From a virus, in the IMG/VR virus record IMGVR_UViG_3300028844_003294, positions 1 through 64,000 of that record: a stretch of 64,000 bases of DNA. The stretch is one strand, 5' to 3'. Positions 1 through 9,179 of this stretch are shown piece after piece. A program made the position numbers and the translations under genes. Each line of letters opens with the position of its first letter. Position 1 is the first letter of the stretch. The notes under the pieces are model-generated. The model saw only the letters and a program-made list of their open reading frames with translations. It was not told the DNA's origin and ran no database searches.

Positions 1-251
1 GTGTAGTCAAAGTCCTTGTTAGGTAAATGGCTGGTAGGTGCCTTTCCATCATACTGTGGGTCATGTGGTGTAGGTGCCGCAATAAAAACAATGTCTTGTC
101 CCTTTACAGCATCTTCCATATTGTCAACCATTATAAAGTTTTCAGGCTTTACTGGATTGACATCATAACCAACAACATCATGGACCTCGGCGACCATCTC
201 GGCGCAGGCTTGTCCTAACTTGCCTACTCCGATGAATCCGATTGAGGCCAT
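1..251 (-). CDS. Nucleotide-sugar dehydrogenase-like protein, N-terminal part (cut by window edge)
   Basis: The first 83 codons are present; the gene runs off the left edge. The protein begins with a Rossmann NAD-binding motif (GFIGVGKLGQA, residues 5-15) and continues with VVGYDVNP and IVFIAAPTPHDP, the order seen in UDP-glucose/GDP-mannose dehydrogenases. Such enzymes oxidise a nucleotide sugar to a uronic acid using NAD. I chose the ATG at 251 because AGGAG lies 6 nt ahead of it; an in-frame ATG at 257 abuts that Shine-Dalgarno and is unlikely. A late-type promoter lies 41 nt upstream. The catalytic cysteine region is outside the window, so the exact substrate is unknown; another NAD-binding family is possible. 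Confidence 0.75.
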   Translation of the reverse strand, partial: MASIGFIGVGKLGQACAEMVAEVHDVVGYDVNPVKPENFIMVDNMEDAVKGQDIVFIAAPTPHDPQYDGKAPTSHLPNKDFDY

Positions 252-292
252 TTTCATCTCCTAAATGTTATTGTGTGTATCGAGTACTTGTA

Positions 293-300
293 TATTTATC
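293..300 (-). promoter_or_regulatory. T4-type late promoter (GATAAATA)
   Basis: The minus strand reads GATAAATA, matching the T4 late -10 element TATAAATA at 7 of 8 positions. It lies 41 nt upstream of the dehydrogenase-like start and inside the gap after the preceding gene. An AT-rich hairpin (302-311 with 315-324, one G.U pair, loop of 3) sits just upstream of it. Confidence 0.7.
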
Positions 301-337
301 AATAGAATTTTACAAAAACTCTATATATTGACTTATA

Positions 338-1687
338 TTATTTGAAAACTTTATCTTGGTACTCAGAAAATGTAGGGAATTTTTCTAGGTAGTTATTTTT
401 ATTACGATTAGTATAATCATAAAACCGCATATATGGATCGTTTTTAACCATTTGAATAAACTGTTGTTTGTTATGTTGTAGTTTGTCTTGTACACTATCA
501 CTATAGTAGAGTTCATGTATTTCTTCTATAGGTGTGCTTGATAACCTATGTATGTTTTGTTTTATTATATCAAATCTCTCACCGTAGTAAGATATTGAAT
601 CGTATGACTCATCATAAAACTCTGGAAAAGTTTCAAACCCTAAGTCTTGTAAAACTTTTAATTGCCCAGGTAAGCCTACAATCATTATAGGTAATTCATA
701 ATACATACTCTTTAAACTTTTTTCTGATATCCAACCGTCAATTGGTATTTCCATGCTCTGCCATTTTTCTTTATCAGTCTTTGAAAAAATAACAGTATCA
801 TATTCATAATCTTGATCATCGTGCCTGCCAAATTTCCAAACTGGATTACAATGTGTTTCTGTTGCAATATAGAGATAAGAATCGTTTACTATATCATGAG
901 AAACAACATCTTGCCATTGCTCAATATTATTCATTTCAAATTTGCCGTCTAGTATTCTTTGCAAAGACTCATCATCTGGTTTTAAATAACTTAAATTAAA
1001 TTTGGATTCAAGCTCAGCATCTATAATATATTTTACAGTATCAGTCCTGTGCGCCTTAGCATAGTTATTCATACATAAGAAATGTTTTGTTCTTGATGTT
1101 GTAGTAGCGGGTGCTTTATAAAATGGTAAGTGATTTTCGTACTGCTTTGCAATCATACGTATTGGATAAATGCTGTAGTACCTTACATCTGCTAATGGAA
1201 AATGTCCTTGTAATTTTTTTACTTCAGCAGTATTTCCTACCCAATAATGTATACGTTCGTTGTCTATGTTTTTAAATGCTTTTTTATGTAAAGCAATTCT
1301 ATCAAATACGCATTGTAATGTTGTATGTGGTTCTACCCAGCCATACACTCTACTGCTGTATAAGTCCCAACCATGTGAGAATAGTAAATGTATGTTTTGT
1401 GTTGATTCAATTGCTTCTGCAAGTTTCCCAACATTAGGACCTCCATCTAAATAATTATTTACACTAAGTCCAAACTCTATGTAGTAATCGGTATTTGGAT
1501 TTAGAGTTGCCGTTGAAACTACATGCTGTAAATTTTCAAATTTAACAATACAACCTTCTAGTCTATTACCATCTAGGTAACCTACCATGCTATGACTTTC
1601 TGTAACAAGGCCTGGCGCTCTATCATTATCCATAGCATCAGCACCATCACCAGGTTCGAATATATGATCTAATGTTACTAGTATCAT
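338..1687 (-). CDS. SEK-motif protein 1, possible glycosyltransferase-like protein
   Basis: This 449 aa protein has no family I can name with certainty. Its C-terminal half contains DSYLYIATET, then WISEKSLKSMYYELPIMIVG, then a GFETFPEFYDESYDSI segment. The same ordered blocks recur in the products at 1684-2967 and 13163-14461, so the three are paralogues. A [ST]EK-x-LKP block followed by a hydrophobic strand recalls the donor-binding end of GT-B type glycosyltransferases (for example fucosyltransferase-like families), but that is inference. The ATG overlaps the upstream stop as ATGA, implying translational coupling. It is the last gene before the promoter-bearing gap at 252-337. Confidence 0.6.
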   Translation of the reverse strand: MILVTLDHIFEPGDGADAMDNDRAPGLVTESHSMVGYLDGNRLEGCIVKFENLQHVVSTATLNPNTDYYIEFGLSVNNYLDGGPNVGKLAEAIESTQNIHLLFSHGWDLYSSRVYGWVEPHTTLQCVFDRIALHKKAFKNIDNERIHYWVGNTAEVKKLQGHFPLADVRYYSIYPIRMIAKQYENHLPFYKAPATTTSRTKHFLCMNNYAKAHRTDTVKYIIDAELESKFNLSYLKPDDESLQRILDGKFEMNNIEQWQDVVSHDIVNDSYLYIATETHCNPVWKFGRHDDQDYEYDTVIFSKTDKEKWQSMEIPIDGWISEKSLKSMYYELPIMIVGLPGQLKVLQDLGFETFPEFYDESYDSISYYGERFDIIKQNIHRLSSTPIEEIHELYYSDSVQDKLQHNKQQFIQMVKNDPYMRFYDYTNRNKNNYLEKFPTFSEYQDKVFK

Positions 1688-2967
1688 TGCTGTAGCATCT
1701 CCGACATGTTTATATCGCTGTTCTGCATGAATAATTTATAGTTATGTTCTAATATAGATTGACACTCGTTAGATATATAATATTCATGTATCTCATCTAA
1801 TGATAAGTTAAGCAGTCTATTTATTTCTGTTTTTAAACTAATCATTCTTTTCTTGCCAGAAATAATATTATCAAAACTGTAATCTATAAAATTATCAAAT
1901 AGTTTGTAACCATATTCTTTTAAAACTTCATGTGTTTTATATGTACCTGCAACTAAAAATATTTGTCTAAAGTAAATAGGCTTTAGTGTTTTTTCAGAAT
2001 GCCACTTAACAATTTTATCTTCTGGTTGCTTTGTAATACCAGTATGCCAATGAGGCTTTTCTGATTCTGATTTTATAAAAGAGTCGTTGTAGTTATAAAA
2101 AAATGTTTCAGATACTAAATTTATATATGAGTCATTATAATATGTATGTGGTAGACTATCTTGCCACGTTGTAATATTATGAGTCCTCATTAGTTTAGTT
2201 TTTTCTTCTAACAATCTAAATCCATTTTCTACTAATGTTTTATATGACTTATCCTCAGGCAGAAAATCATATAGTTCTTTTCTAAAATCTTTTATTCTAT
2301 GATTTAGATTTATAAAATGTTTATTACGTTTATTTTTATTAGGTATATACTCTTCAGGATTGTATGCCCTTATTCTATTGTAGTAGCAGTTATGATTATA
2401 TGCTGTTACGTTTGGCATAATTTCTTTTGTTCTATCTACTATTTCTTTATTGCAACTTAAAATTATAATTCGTTCTTGCGGTATACTTTGTGTTTGTTCT
2501 TTTATATATTCTATTAAATCAAAATCTGTTGTGTGATCTATAGAAGTATACAAATCCCATGTACCACTGAAAAGTAGTTTTACTTCTTTGTAAGGAGCAA
2601 ATGTTTCTGCTATGTCTTTAAGTAAGTTATCTTTTTGAATTGACGAAATATGTACAGGTATAATAATATGCACTATAGGAGTGCTACCTCTTAATCTTCT
2701 TATTTGTTTATCTAATGTGTCGTCCAACGTTAGGTATACAACTTTGTCTTTAGTAGTATCATCACCTATTCTAAAGAACGTATTTGCTTCAGCACCTTTG
2801 TATAGTGTTGCAAAATCTTTTACTTCGTAATTATCAAGCCACTCTTTATTATTAAATCTTGGGCCTATGTATTCTTGTCCTTCTTGAACTTCATAGAATT
2901 GATTTCCTATCTTTAGTTCTCCAATAGGGTGGTTCTTGATTTTGTCAAATCTTATCCAACTAATCAT
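1684..2967 (-). CDS. SEK-motif protein 2, possible glycosyltransferase-like protein
   Basis: This 427 aa protein is a diverged paralogue of its downstream neighbour. Matching blocks in the same order are DSYINLVSETFFYN, WHSEKTLKPIYFRQIFLVAG and YGYKLFDNFIDYSFDNI. The N-terminal half (about 250 residues) differs between the paralogues, suggesting a variable recognition half and a conserved C-terminal half. GAGG lies 5 nt before the ATG, and the start sits just after the stop of the radical SAM gene. No signal peptide or membrane segment is visible. The function is unknown; the glycosyltransferase idea rests on the LKP-type motif and on neighbours, not on a clear catalytic signature. Confidence 0.6.
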   Translation of the reverse strand: MISWIRFDKIKNHPIGELKIGNQFYEVQEGQEYIGPRFNNKEWLDNYEVKDFATLYKGAEANTFFRIGDDTTKDKVVYLTLDDTLDKQIRRLRGSTPIVHIIIPVHISSIQKDNLLKDIAETFAPYKEVKLLFSGTWDLYTSIDHTTDFDLIEYIKEQTQSIPQERIIILSCNKEIVDRTKEIMPNVTAYNHNCYYNRIRAYNPEEYIPNKNKRNKHFINLNHRIKDFRKELYDFLPEDKSYKTLVENGFRLLEEKTKLMRTHNITTWQDSLPHTYYNDSYINLVSETFFYNYNDSFIKSESEKPHWHTGITKQPEDKIVKWHSEKTLKPIYFRQIFLVAGTYKTHEVLKEYGYKLFDNFIDYSFDNIISGKKRMISLKTEINRLLNLSLDEIHEYYISNECQSILEHNYKLFMQNSDINMSEMLQQ

Positions 2968-2969
2968 GC

Positions 2970-4388
2970 TTACCTCGAATTGTGTTTTGGGTCTATTCTA
3001 TTATACCAATTATATAATTCTTCGTCTTCTTTATAAATGTCTTGTATTGTTAGTGCTTCACCTGGTGCGCCATCGTTTCTGATATCAGCAATAGTTTTCT
3101 GCCATTGCCTACCATTAAAGAATTGATCTTCGTGTGTATCAGGAAACTGTTCAGCAAACGTAGGTGTGTTGAGAATTGATTCTAACTGATGTATAACTGT
3201 TTGTTGTTTAGGTGTAATAATAGGTCGCAAGTCATCTAACAAACTGTTTACTATTCTGTCTAATATATGTCTAGGCCAGCTCATAAAACTAAACACAATG
3301 TCTGGATGGAATGCAAACATATTCTTTGTTTCAATTTTTACATCTAAATCTAATGCATAGTTTACAAAATCTCTTAATCCAAATAAGCCTGGTCCTGTTA
3401 GTGTTAAGTCCATTAGCATTTTGTCATTACCACCTGGTAATGCTACACCTTCTCTAAAGTTTTGATCCCATTGTTCCCAATCTAATCCTGTGCGTATAAA
3501 CTCTCCGATCTTGCCTATGCCATCTATACTGGCACACATAGTCCAGTCTTTTGCTTGTGGTAACCAATCATACAAGTAATACTTTCCGTATCTTACTCTA
3601 CTTAAATTACTGTTATAACGTAAGTGTACTTTGTGTAAGTTATTGTCTTCGCTAAGCCTATCCATTGACTTCCAATGTATATCATACATCAATGGCTCGC
3701 CGCCTACCCAGTATATTTCTTCTACTGTGCCTGACTTAATGGCTTCCCAAAATTCTTCCTCTACTACTTCTTTCTGAAACTTCTCGATAATTTCCTTATT
3801 CTCCGGAACCATAAACGGTTGAGACTCGGGAGTCCAGTGACCATGCGTTCTCTTTTCTGTTTCCCATGTTGAACTAAGTTGTTCGCCGCACATACGGCAT
3901 TTAAAATTGCATAAATTACTAACCCTATAATCAAAAGAGATAGGGTCCATTGTAGTGAATCCATTTTCGTCTGTCTCCTCGAAACACTGATCTATTTTGT
4001 TTTGAAATAAAAATCCAGTAAACCATTGTCTATATGTACTCTGACTAAGTATACTTTCATTGCACACATCACATTGAGGTATTTTTTCTCCAGCAAGTAG
4101 TTTAAGACGTATGTCTCTCATGTACTTACTATTCCAATGTTCTTTTAAACTTACTGGTTGATAGTCTGCAATAGTACCTGACTCTTTGAATAAGCCTGTA
4201 CTCTCATCATTACTTGCATCTATATACTGCTTTTGAAATTGATGTTCTTCTCTACTAGCACAGCACATACGCCTTTCGCTTTGTGGAGAAATATATGTGT
4301 GAGTCCATGGAGCAGTACAAAACACTTTATTAGGTGAATCAGGATGTACAGCACCACCTTCCCATATTGGTTTTACTCTGTTGCTCAT
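2970..4388 (-). CDS. Radical SAM protein 1
   Basis: This 472 aa protein carries the radical SAM iron-sulfur motif CX3CX2C (C160, C164, C167 in NLCNFKCRMCG) followed by the glycine-rich VGGEPLM strand that contacts SAM. Upstream are further cysteines (C24, C42/C43, C106, C109) in an FCTAPW...CC...CDVC order, resembling a SPASM/twitch-type auxiliary cluster placed before rather than after the core. Such enzymes use SAM-derived radicals on peptide or small-molecule substrates; the substrate here is unknown. The start overlaps the upstream Smr-like stop as ATGA. Two paralogues (5576-7237, 9740-11377) and metK are in the same operon. Confidence 0.85.
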   Translation of the reverse strand: MSNRVKPIWEGGAVHPDSPNKVFCTAPWTHTYISPQSERRMCCASREEHQFQKQYIDASNDESTGLFKESGTIADYQPVSLKEHWNSKYMRDIRLKLLAGEKIPQCDVCNESILSQSTYRQWFTGFLFQNKIDQCFEETDENGFTTMDPISFDYRVSNLCNFKCRMCGEQLSSTWETEKRTHGHWTPESQPFMVPENKEIIEKFQKEVVEEEFWEAIKSGTVEEIYWVGGEPLMYDIHWKSMDRLSEDNNLHKVHLRYNSNLSRVRYGKYYLYDWLPQAKDWTMCASIDGIGKIGEFIRTGLDWEQWDQNFREGVALPGGNDKMLMDLTLTGPGLFGLRDFVNYALDLDVKIETKNMFAFHPDIVFSFMSWPRHILDRIVNSLLDDLRPIITPKQQTVIHQLESILNTPTFAEQFPDTHEDQFFNGRQWQKTIADIRNDGAPGEALTIQDIYKEDEELYNWYNRIDPKHNSR

Positions 4389-4597
4389 ATTTCTCTTACC
4401 ACAATAACACCGTATTGGTCCATTACTACATTCTCACATTCTATCCTGTTTAATACTGTATTTACTAAATCAATCATCATTTGACTGTTACCACATATAA
4501 TTGTTAAAGGGACTTCGCTTTGATTCATTAGTACAAAATTTTCTACCATGCTATCAACAGCATGATGTCTTGTGCCATGTAAATCAAGTGTATGCAT
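4385..4597 (-). CDS. Small Smr-domain-like protein
   Basis: A 70 aa protein with LDLHGTRHHAVDSMVENFV at residues 4-22, the LDxHG plus amphipathic helix that opens Smr (MutS2 C-terminal) domains. The usual GxG loop appears as ICGNS. Smr domains bind or cut nucleic acids; this one is a minimal domain with nothing attached. I place the start at the ATG at 4597, which overlaps the upstream stop as TAATG; a TTG 12 nt earlier also opens the frame. Its own stop overlaps the downstream radical SAM start. Nuclease activity is not established for this divergent form. Confidence 0.6.
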   Translation of the reverse strand: MHTLDLHGTRHHAVDSMVENFVLMNQSEVPLTIICGNSQMMIDLVNTVLNRIECENVVMDQYGVIVVREI

Positions 4598-5583
4598 TAG
4601 TCTTCCCAAACTTTTATATTACTTATAAAAGGATACTCCTCTATCTTTTGTATCACAGATTCCCATGTTTCGTTTTGCAAATCTCCTAAGTGAGCTCTGC
4701 CTAAATTATTTTGTGGGTCTCGAACATTGATACCATAGTCTTCTACCTTGTGACCGTCAGCCCAATAGTAATACATTTCGTATAAGTCTTTGTCTGCCTG
4801 ACCACTGTACTGTTTAAATGTGTTACCATTTAACCCTATACATGCACTTCCTGTAATTAGTTTTTGAGGTTTTACTTCACCACGTTTTACTAATTCTAAA
4901 TCACCTGTTGAATAAGCATGTCCTAAATCTTTTCCTACTGTATAAAAATCTAAATATAAATCACCTGTATAGTAATGAGGTTTAAATTGTGCATAACCTT
5001 CGTCATCTAGATCTTCATAGTATTGTTCTGCATCTGGACTAAAATGTCTTATCACTATAAAATATTGTTTCTCTTCAATGTCTCTGGCTCTAAACCATTT
5101 GTCCATGTTTGCTTCTATTTCGTGTACAGTTTTATTTAATCGTTCAAGTATTTCAACCTCAGGATGATATTCTTCTGTGTAAACAAAGTCTGGGTCTTCT
5201 TGTAAGTCAACTAATTGTTTTTCAAATACATAATGAACTTCGTTTAATTTATCATGCATTACTACCATTGTGTCGTCGTAGTTTATTAGTAAGTTTTCAT
5301 CTGCACCTTGACGTTTAATATCTTCATTTAATGTATCTATTAAATCATGCATGTTTGCAACTTGATTAGCATTATAAAAATTCCAGTGACACCATCGATA
5401 TGGATCGTTGATTGCTCTGTTGTTTATATAATAAAATTGATTTGCTATTGCAGTATCGTCAAGTAACCACGTGATTGTTGTGTCGGTATCATTAAAACTT
5501 TTTTTGCCAAGCACATTAGTACCGCTGTCATCAACAACACCGTTTTGTGTTTTGCTTAAATGTATTGTGTAATACTTACTCAT
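4597..5583 (-). CDS. Hypothetical protein, conserved-looking, unknown function
   Basis: A 328 aa protein I do not recognise. It is rich in aromatic and acidic residues (for example PYRWCHWNFYNANQ near residue 62, and a YYEDLDDEGYAQF segment) and contains no membrane segment or signal peptide. The ATG overlaps the end of the radical SAM gene upstream by 8 nt and the stop forms TAATG with the Smr-like gene, so it is co-translated with two radical SAM genes. It might be a partner or substrate-binding protein for them, but nothing in the sequence proves this. Confidence 0.55.
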   Translation of the reverse strand: MSKYYTIHLSKTQNGVVDDSGTNVLGKKSFNDTDTTITWLLDDTAIANQFYYINNRAINDPYRWCHWNFYNANQVANMHDLIDTLNEDIKRQGADENLLINYDDTMVVMHDKLNEVHYVFEKQLVDLQEDPDFVYTEEYHPEVEILERLNKTVHEIEANMDKWFRARDIEEKQYFIVIRHFSPDAEQYYEDLDDEGYAQFKPHYYTGDLYLDFYTVGKDLGHAYSTGDLELVKRGEVKPQKLITGSACIGLNGNTFKQYSGQADKDLYEMYYYWADGHKVEDYGINVRDPQNNLGRAHLGDLQNETWESVIQKIEEYPFISNIKVWED

Positions 5584-7237
5584 CTACAGCACCGCCGAGA
5601 CCATCAACTTCTGTGTCCCAACCGATACTGCTACCTACACGTTTATTTTTTGCTTCGTCGTCTAAATATTTTGCGTCGTCATAGTCATCTTGGCTTTCAC
5701 CAGTTTGTCTTCCACGTACTTTCATTTCGACTACTTTAACTTCACCATCTTCAGTAACAATACGTTTAGCATATAATGTATTAGTTACACCAACACTATC
5801 TGGTGCTTGTATATCAGTATCATCTGATATATCTAATACGTCTATGCTGTTGTACCATTCTGCAAGTCTTGGAAAAGTTTCTTTAAAATTAAAACCACGT
5901 CTAGCATCATACTGTTCATAAAATACTTTAAAGTCGTGATGTAATAAATGTTGTTCTGCAGTATTTCTGTGTGGGGTCTTTACAACATCAAGGTACTCAA
6001 TCAATCTACTAATTTGATCTTGCTCCCATGGTTGTAATAGTTCTACTCCGTTTTTGTCTTTCTCGCCTTTCTCTCTAACATTGTTTAACCATTCACTTAT
6101 CTCATCATGATACATTTTACGCAAACTATCTGGCAATGTTAGTGGAGATTGGAAACTAGGGAAACGTAATATGTTTACACTGATACCAGGAACGTGATGT
6201 CCATATTTACGTTTCATTGATAAACACCAATCCCAAAATTCTGTAATTGTGTCTAGACATAATGCATTGATAGTCATCATCATATGCACTCCTTCATATC
6301 TTGCCTCTGTGGCAAAACGTTCAAACTGACTAGTCCATATTTCCCATTCTAATCCGTCTCTGATATATTCTGCTTGTTTACCATATGCCTCACAACTTGT
6401 ATACACATGAAAGTGATCAATATGTTGTGTTGCATCAATAAACTTGTTAAGCAATACTTCTTTAGCCATCAAGTTACTGTTGATTGCTAGACGCATTTTA
6501 TGTTTGTTTGGATCGTCTGTTTCTTTAAACCAATCGAATAGTTTGTATATACTTGGCGTCATTAGTGGCTCACCACCAGTCACTCGTATCTCTTCTAATT
6601 CACTACTGAGTTCAGGCCACCATCTCCAAAAGGCTTCTACATAAGGATTGTCTTCGCCTTGATCAAATGGTTCGGCGTAAGGTGCATCGTCAATAAAATG
6701 ACCTCTTGCATCACTTTTAATTCCTTGGTATCCGCCGTTTGTTCTAATGTCTTTTACCCATGTACTGCTGAATGCAGGGTTACAATAACTACATGCAAGT
6801 TGACATGTTCTGTCAAATGCTATCTCTAATGTTTTTAAATTTATATCAAACTGAGGGTCTAGGGTGGCAATTTTATTTAAATCGCTATCCTCATAGATAA
6901 CTGTTTTGTATGTTCTATCTGATACAGGTTCGTTGCCGTCTGAATCTTTGCCCATGTCTTCAATCTTCCAGCAGTATTCACACTCTTTAGGTCTTGTGCC
7001 TTCTTGCATCATTTGACGCATTTTCTTCTTGTGCCTAGTGTTGTGAATAGCACTTGGGTTTGTTTTTATTTCTTCTAAATCAATTTGGTGTGCTGGAGGG
7101 TGATGACAACTGGTTGTTCCACCGTGCCCTAACCATATAGTAGCATTGAGCCACTTAGCACCGCAGAATGATTCTGATACTGGATCAATCATTCTTGCTT
7201 TAAATTCTCTATGGCTTTCGCCTACTTTTCTACCCAT
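5576..7237 (-). CDS. Radical SAM protein 2
   Basis: A 553 aa protein with radical SAM cysteines C145, C149 and C152 (FDRTCQLACSYCNPAFSSTW) and the SAM-contact strand VTGGEPLMTP. An N-terminal block C25-GAKW, C44-HHPPAH and C86-EYCW matches the third radical SAM protein (9740-11377) closely and radical SAM protein 1 loosely. The C-terminal tail of about 80 residues is hydrophilic and may be a docking extension. The start overlaps the SDR stop (TAATG). A SAM-dependent radical modification of an unknown substrate is the safest call; a SPASM-like second cluster in the N-terminal part is inferred from cysteine spacing. Confidence 0.85.
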   Translation of the reverse strand: MGRKVGESHREFKARMIDPVSESFCGAKWLNATIWLGHGGTTSCHHPPAHQIDLEEIKTNPSAIHNTRHKKKMRQMMQEGTRPKECEYCWKIEDMGKDSDGNEPVSDRTYKTVIYEDSDLNKIATLDPQFDINLKTLEIAFDRTCQLACSYCNPAFSSTWVKDIRTNGGYQGIKSDARGHFIDDAPYAEPFDQGEDNPYVEAFWRWWPELSSELEEIRVTGGEPLMTPSIYKLFDWFKETDDPNKHKMRLAINSNLMAKEVLLNKFIDATQHIDHFHVYTSCEAYGKQAEYIRDGLEWEIWTSQFERFATEARYEGVHMMMTINALCLDTITEFWDWCLSMKRKYGHHVPGISVNILRFPSFQSPLTLPDSLRKMYHDEISEWLNNVREKGEKDKNGVELLQPWEQDQISRLIEYLDVVKTPHRNTAEQHLLHHDFKVFYEQYDARRGFNFKETFPRLAEWYNSIDVLDISDDTDIQAPDSVGVTNTLYAKRIVTEDGEVKVVEMKVRGRQTGESQDDYDDAKYLDDEAKNKRVGSSIGWDTEVDGLGGAVDE

Positions 7238-7833
7238 TAAAAATTACCTACATCAAAACTTATGTTTCTTACTTGAACTTCTTTGCCCAAGTCGATAAGC
7301 CACTCTAATTGTTCTGCTACACTATCTGCTGTCATCATATAATCTTCAGCAAAATCTTTAAACATAGCAGTACTGTCCGTATCTACAAAGCCTGGTTTTA
7401 CTAAACTGACTCTGCATTTACCTTTTTTATACATATTTGCAAGTTGTAAACTTGCCCAATCTAATCTTGCTTTGTCACTAACATATGGTGTCCAATCGGG
7501 ATTGTAACCCATTTGACTAAAGTTAGTTATACTATCACTACTAGTAGCACTTAAATTTACAATAAGTCTAGGCCTATCTTGCCATTGCTCATACATCAAG
7601 TATAGTAATCTCACTTGATTATCTGGAACATACGCATTATTTATAAAGACATCTGCGTTCCATTCGCTGATTTCCCTAACAACTTTTTTACATGTACTTG
7701 TCTTTAATAAGTTGTAGCCATTACTCCTACTAAAACCTTTTAATTCAAATCCACGATCTTCTAACCTATTCCAAAGTTGTTCGCCTATACCTTTTGTGTG
7801 TCCTGTTATTGCTATTCGCTTTATGTGTGGCAT
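7237..7833 (-). CDS. Short-chain dehydrogenase/reductase (SDR)
   Basis: A 198 aa SDR-type oxidoreductase. It shows the cofactor loop TGHTKGIGEQL (TGxxxGIG) near the N-terminus, NNAY in the NNAG position, SATSS with the catalytic serine, and YVSDKARLDW supplying the YxxxK pair. SDRs usually have about 250 residues, so this is a short member lacking some of the substrate-binding C-terminus. It probably reduces or oxidises a sugar or other intermediate in this accessory pathway; the substrate cannot be inferred. There is no Shine-Dalgarno; an AGTAAATA late-like element lies exactly 5 nt before the ATG. Confidence 0.8.
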   Translation of the reverse strand: MPHIKRIAITGHTKGIGEQLWNRLEDRGFELKGFSRSNGYNLLKTSTCKKVVREISEWNADVFINNAYVPDNQVRLLYLMYEQWQDRPRLIVNLSATSSDSITNFSQMGYNPDWTPYVSDKARLDWASLQLANMYKKGKCRVSLVKPGFVDTDSTAMFKDFAEDYMMTADSVAEQLEWLIDLGKEVQVRNISFDVGNF

Positions 7834-7838
7834 GTATG

Positions 7839-7846
7839 TATTTACT
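7839..7846 (-). promoter_or_regulatory. Degenerate late promoter (AGTAAATA) 5 nt before SDR start
   Basis: The minus strand reads AGTAAATA, then CATAC, then ATG. Spacing is identical to the exact GATAAATA elements at 17714, 21871 and 43349. The mismatch in the -10 box makes this weaker evidence. The 28-base gap between metK and the SDR gene otherwise holds nothing. Confidence 0.35.
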
Positions 7847-7861
7847 CAAATTTTATTATAT

Positions 7862-8962
7862 TTAGAACAAATCTAGGTGCTCCCATGGTAAGTCTGGTTT
7901 ACCAAAGTGCCCGTAGTTTGTTGTTTTTGTTAAGTCAAGTTTAAACAAGTCGAAACGTTCTATTATTCCCAGTGGTGTTAAGTCTACAAGTTGTTGTATC
8001 TCATGTGCCAAGTCTGGTCTAACTTCACCGTCTGCATAAACATACACACTAGTTGGCTCTTTAACGCCAATAGCATAACTTAGTTGTACTGTACAGTTAT
8101 CTGCTTTACCAAATGCTACAATGTTCTTTGCCAAATATCTAGCCATATATGCCGCTGATCTGTCGACTTTAGTGCAGTCCTTACCTGAGAAAGCACCACC
8201 GCCATGTGGAGCATACCCACCATAAGTATCAACAACAATTTTTCGTCCAGTAAGTCCTGTATCTCCATCTGGTCCTCCTATTACAAATTTACCCGTAGGG
8301 TTGATTAAGTATTCAGTATTATCATCAATTGGTGCATTACACTCCTTTAGTGCTTTTACTACTAGTTGTCTAATAGCATCACGAGTATGTTCTAAAGGAT
8401 ATCTATCATCATGTTGATGACTGCACACTACTCTAGCAACTCTAATTGGTGTGTTTATATCTGTATATTCCATTGTTACCTGTGCTTTGCCATCTGGTCC
8501 TAACCAAGTACTTGCTTTCTTTCTTTCAGTTTCAATAAATTGTAAAATCTTATGACTATAGTAAATAGCACTTGGCATATAGTCTTCTGTTTCTTTACAA
8601 GCATATCCAAACATAAGTCCTTGGTCACCGGCTCCAAAATTGTCTGTGCCTAATGCAATGTCTGGTGATTGTCCGTGTAACTCGTTATACACTTTAACTT
8701 TTGCCCAGTGAAAACCGTCTTGTTCGTAACCAATATTTCTAATTACTGCTCTAACAAGTTTTTCAATATATATTTTATCAAACTTATCGCTTTTATATTC
8801 TCCAGCAAGTGTAACCATATTTGTAGTAACCAAAGTTTCTACAGCCGCTCTGTGATTATCTTTGCCGTCTATTAAGTACGTTGCGACAGCATCTGATATA
8901 CTATCAGATATTTTGTCAGGGTGTCCTGCACTTACACTTTCGCTTGTGAATTCATATTTCAT
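7862..8962 (-). CDS. metK: S-adenosylmethionine synthetase
   Basis: A 366 aa methionine adenosyltransferase, making SAM from methionine and ATP. Diagnostic motifs are ESVSAGHPDKISDS near the N-terminus (ATP/methionine site), GAGDQGLMFGYA (family signature) and GGGAFSGKD (phosphate-binding loop). Length is slightly under the usual 380-400. I start at the ATG at 8962, with AGAGG 7 nt upstream; a longer reading to 9010 would overlap the preceding gene and add residues foreign to the family. It sits among three radical SAM genes, which consume SAM, so a local SAM supply is the obvious role. All core motifs look intact, suggesting an active enzyme. Confidence 0.95.
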   Translation of the reverse strand: MKYEFTSESVSAGHPDKISDSISDAVATYLIDGKDNHRAAVETLVTTNMVTLAGEYKSDKFDKIYIEKLVRAVIRNIGYEQDGFHWAKVKVYNELHGQSPDIALGTDNFGAGDQGLMFGYACKETEDYMPSAIYYSHKILQFIETERKKASTWLGPDGKAQVTMEYTDINTPIRVARVVCSHQHDDRYPLEHTRDAIRQLVVKALKECNAPIDDNTEYLINPTGKFVIGGPDGDTGLTGRKIVVDTYGGYAPHGGGAFSGKDCTKVDRSAAYMARYLAKNIVAFGKADNCTVQLSYAIGVKEPTSVYVYADGEVRPDLAHEIQQLVDLTPLGIIERFDLFKLDLTKTTNYGHFGKPDLPWEHLDLF

Positions 8963-8966
8963 ATTT

Positions 8967-9179
8967 TTACCTCTGTGTGTTTGAAGGTTTGTGCTCCTCA
9001 TACAAAGCATTTGCTTCGTTGCTTAATCCTAGGCCACAACATATATCCATTTGTCTTCGAATATCGTCTGCCTGATTTTGTCCTTTAGTCCATGCTCTAT
9101 GATCATCGCTGTACATATATGTCCAGTCGTAACTTTGAAGCAATGTTTTTAATTGTAAGAGATCCGGGTGGTTACTCAT
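8967..9179 (-). CDS. Small hypothetical protein
   Basis: A 70 aa soluble protein of unknown function. It has an aromatic stretch SYDWTYMYSDDHRAW and two cysteines in DICCGLG. The start overlaps the stop of the SCP2-like gene as ATGA, and its own stop is 4 nt before the metK ATG, so it is certainly part of the operon. No domain could be recognised. Confidence 0.65.
   Translation of the reverse strand: MSNHPDLLQLKTLLQSYDWTYMYSDDHRAWTKGQNQADDIRRQMDICCGLGLSNEANALYEEHKPSNTQR

Noticed and set aside
302-324. AT-rich hairpin after the SEK-motif gene as a terminator
   Set aside because: The stem is nearly all A-T with a 3-nt loop and is not followed by a T run on the minus strand, so it is too weak to call.
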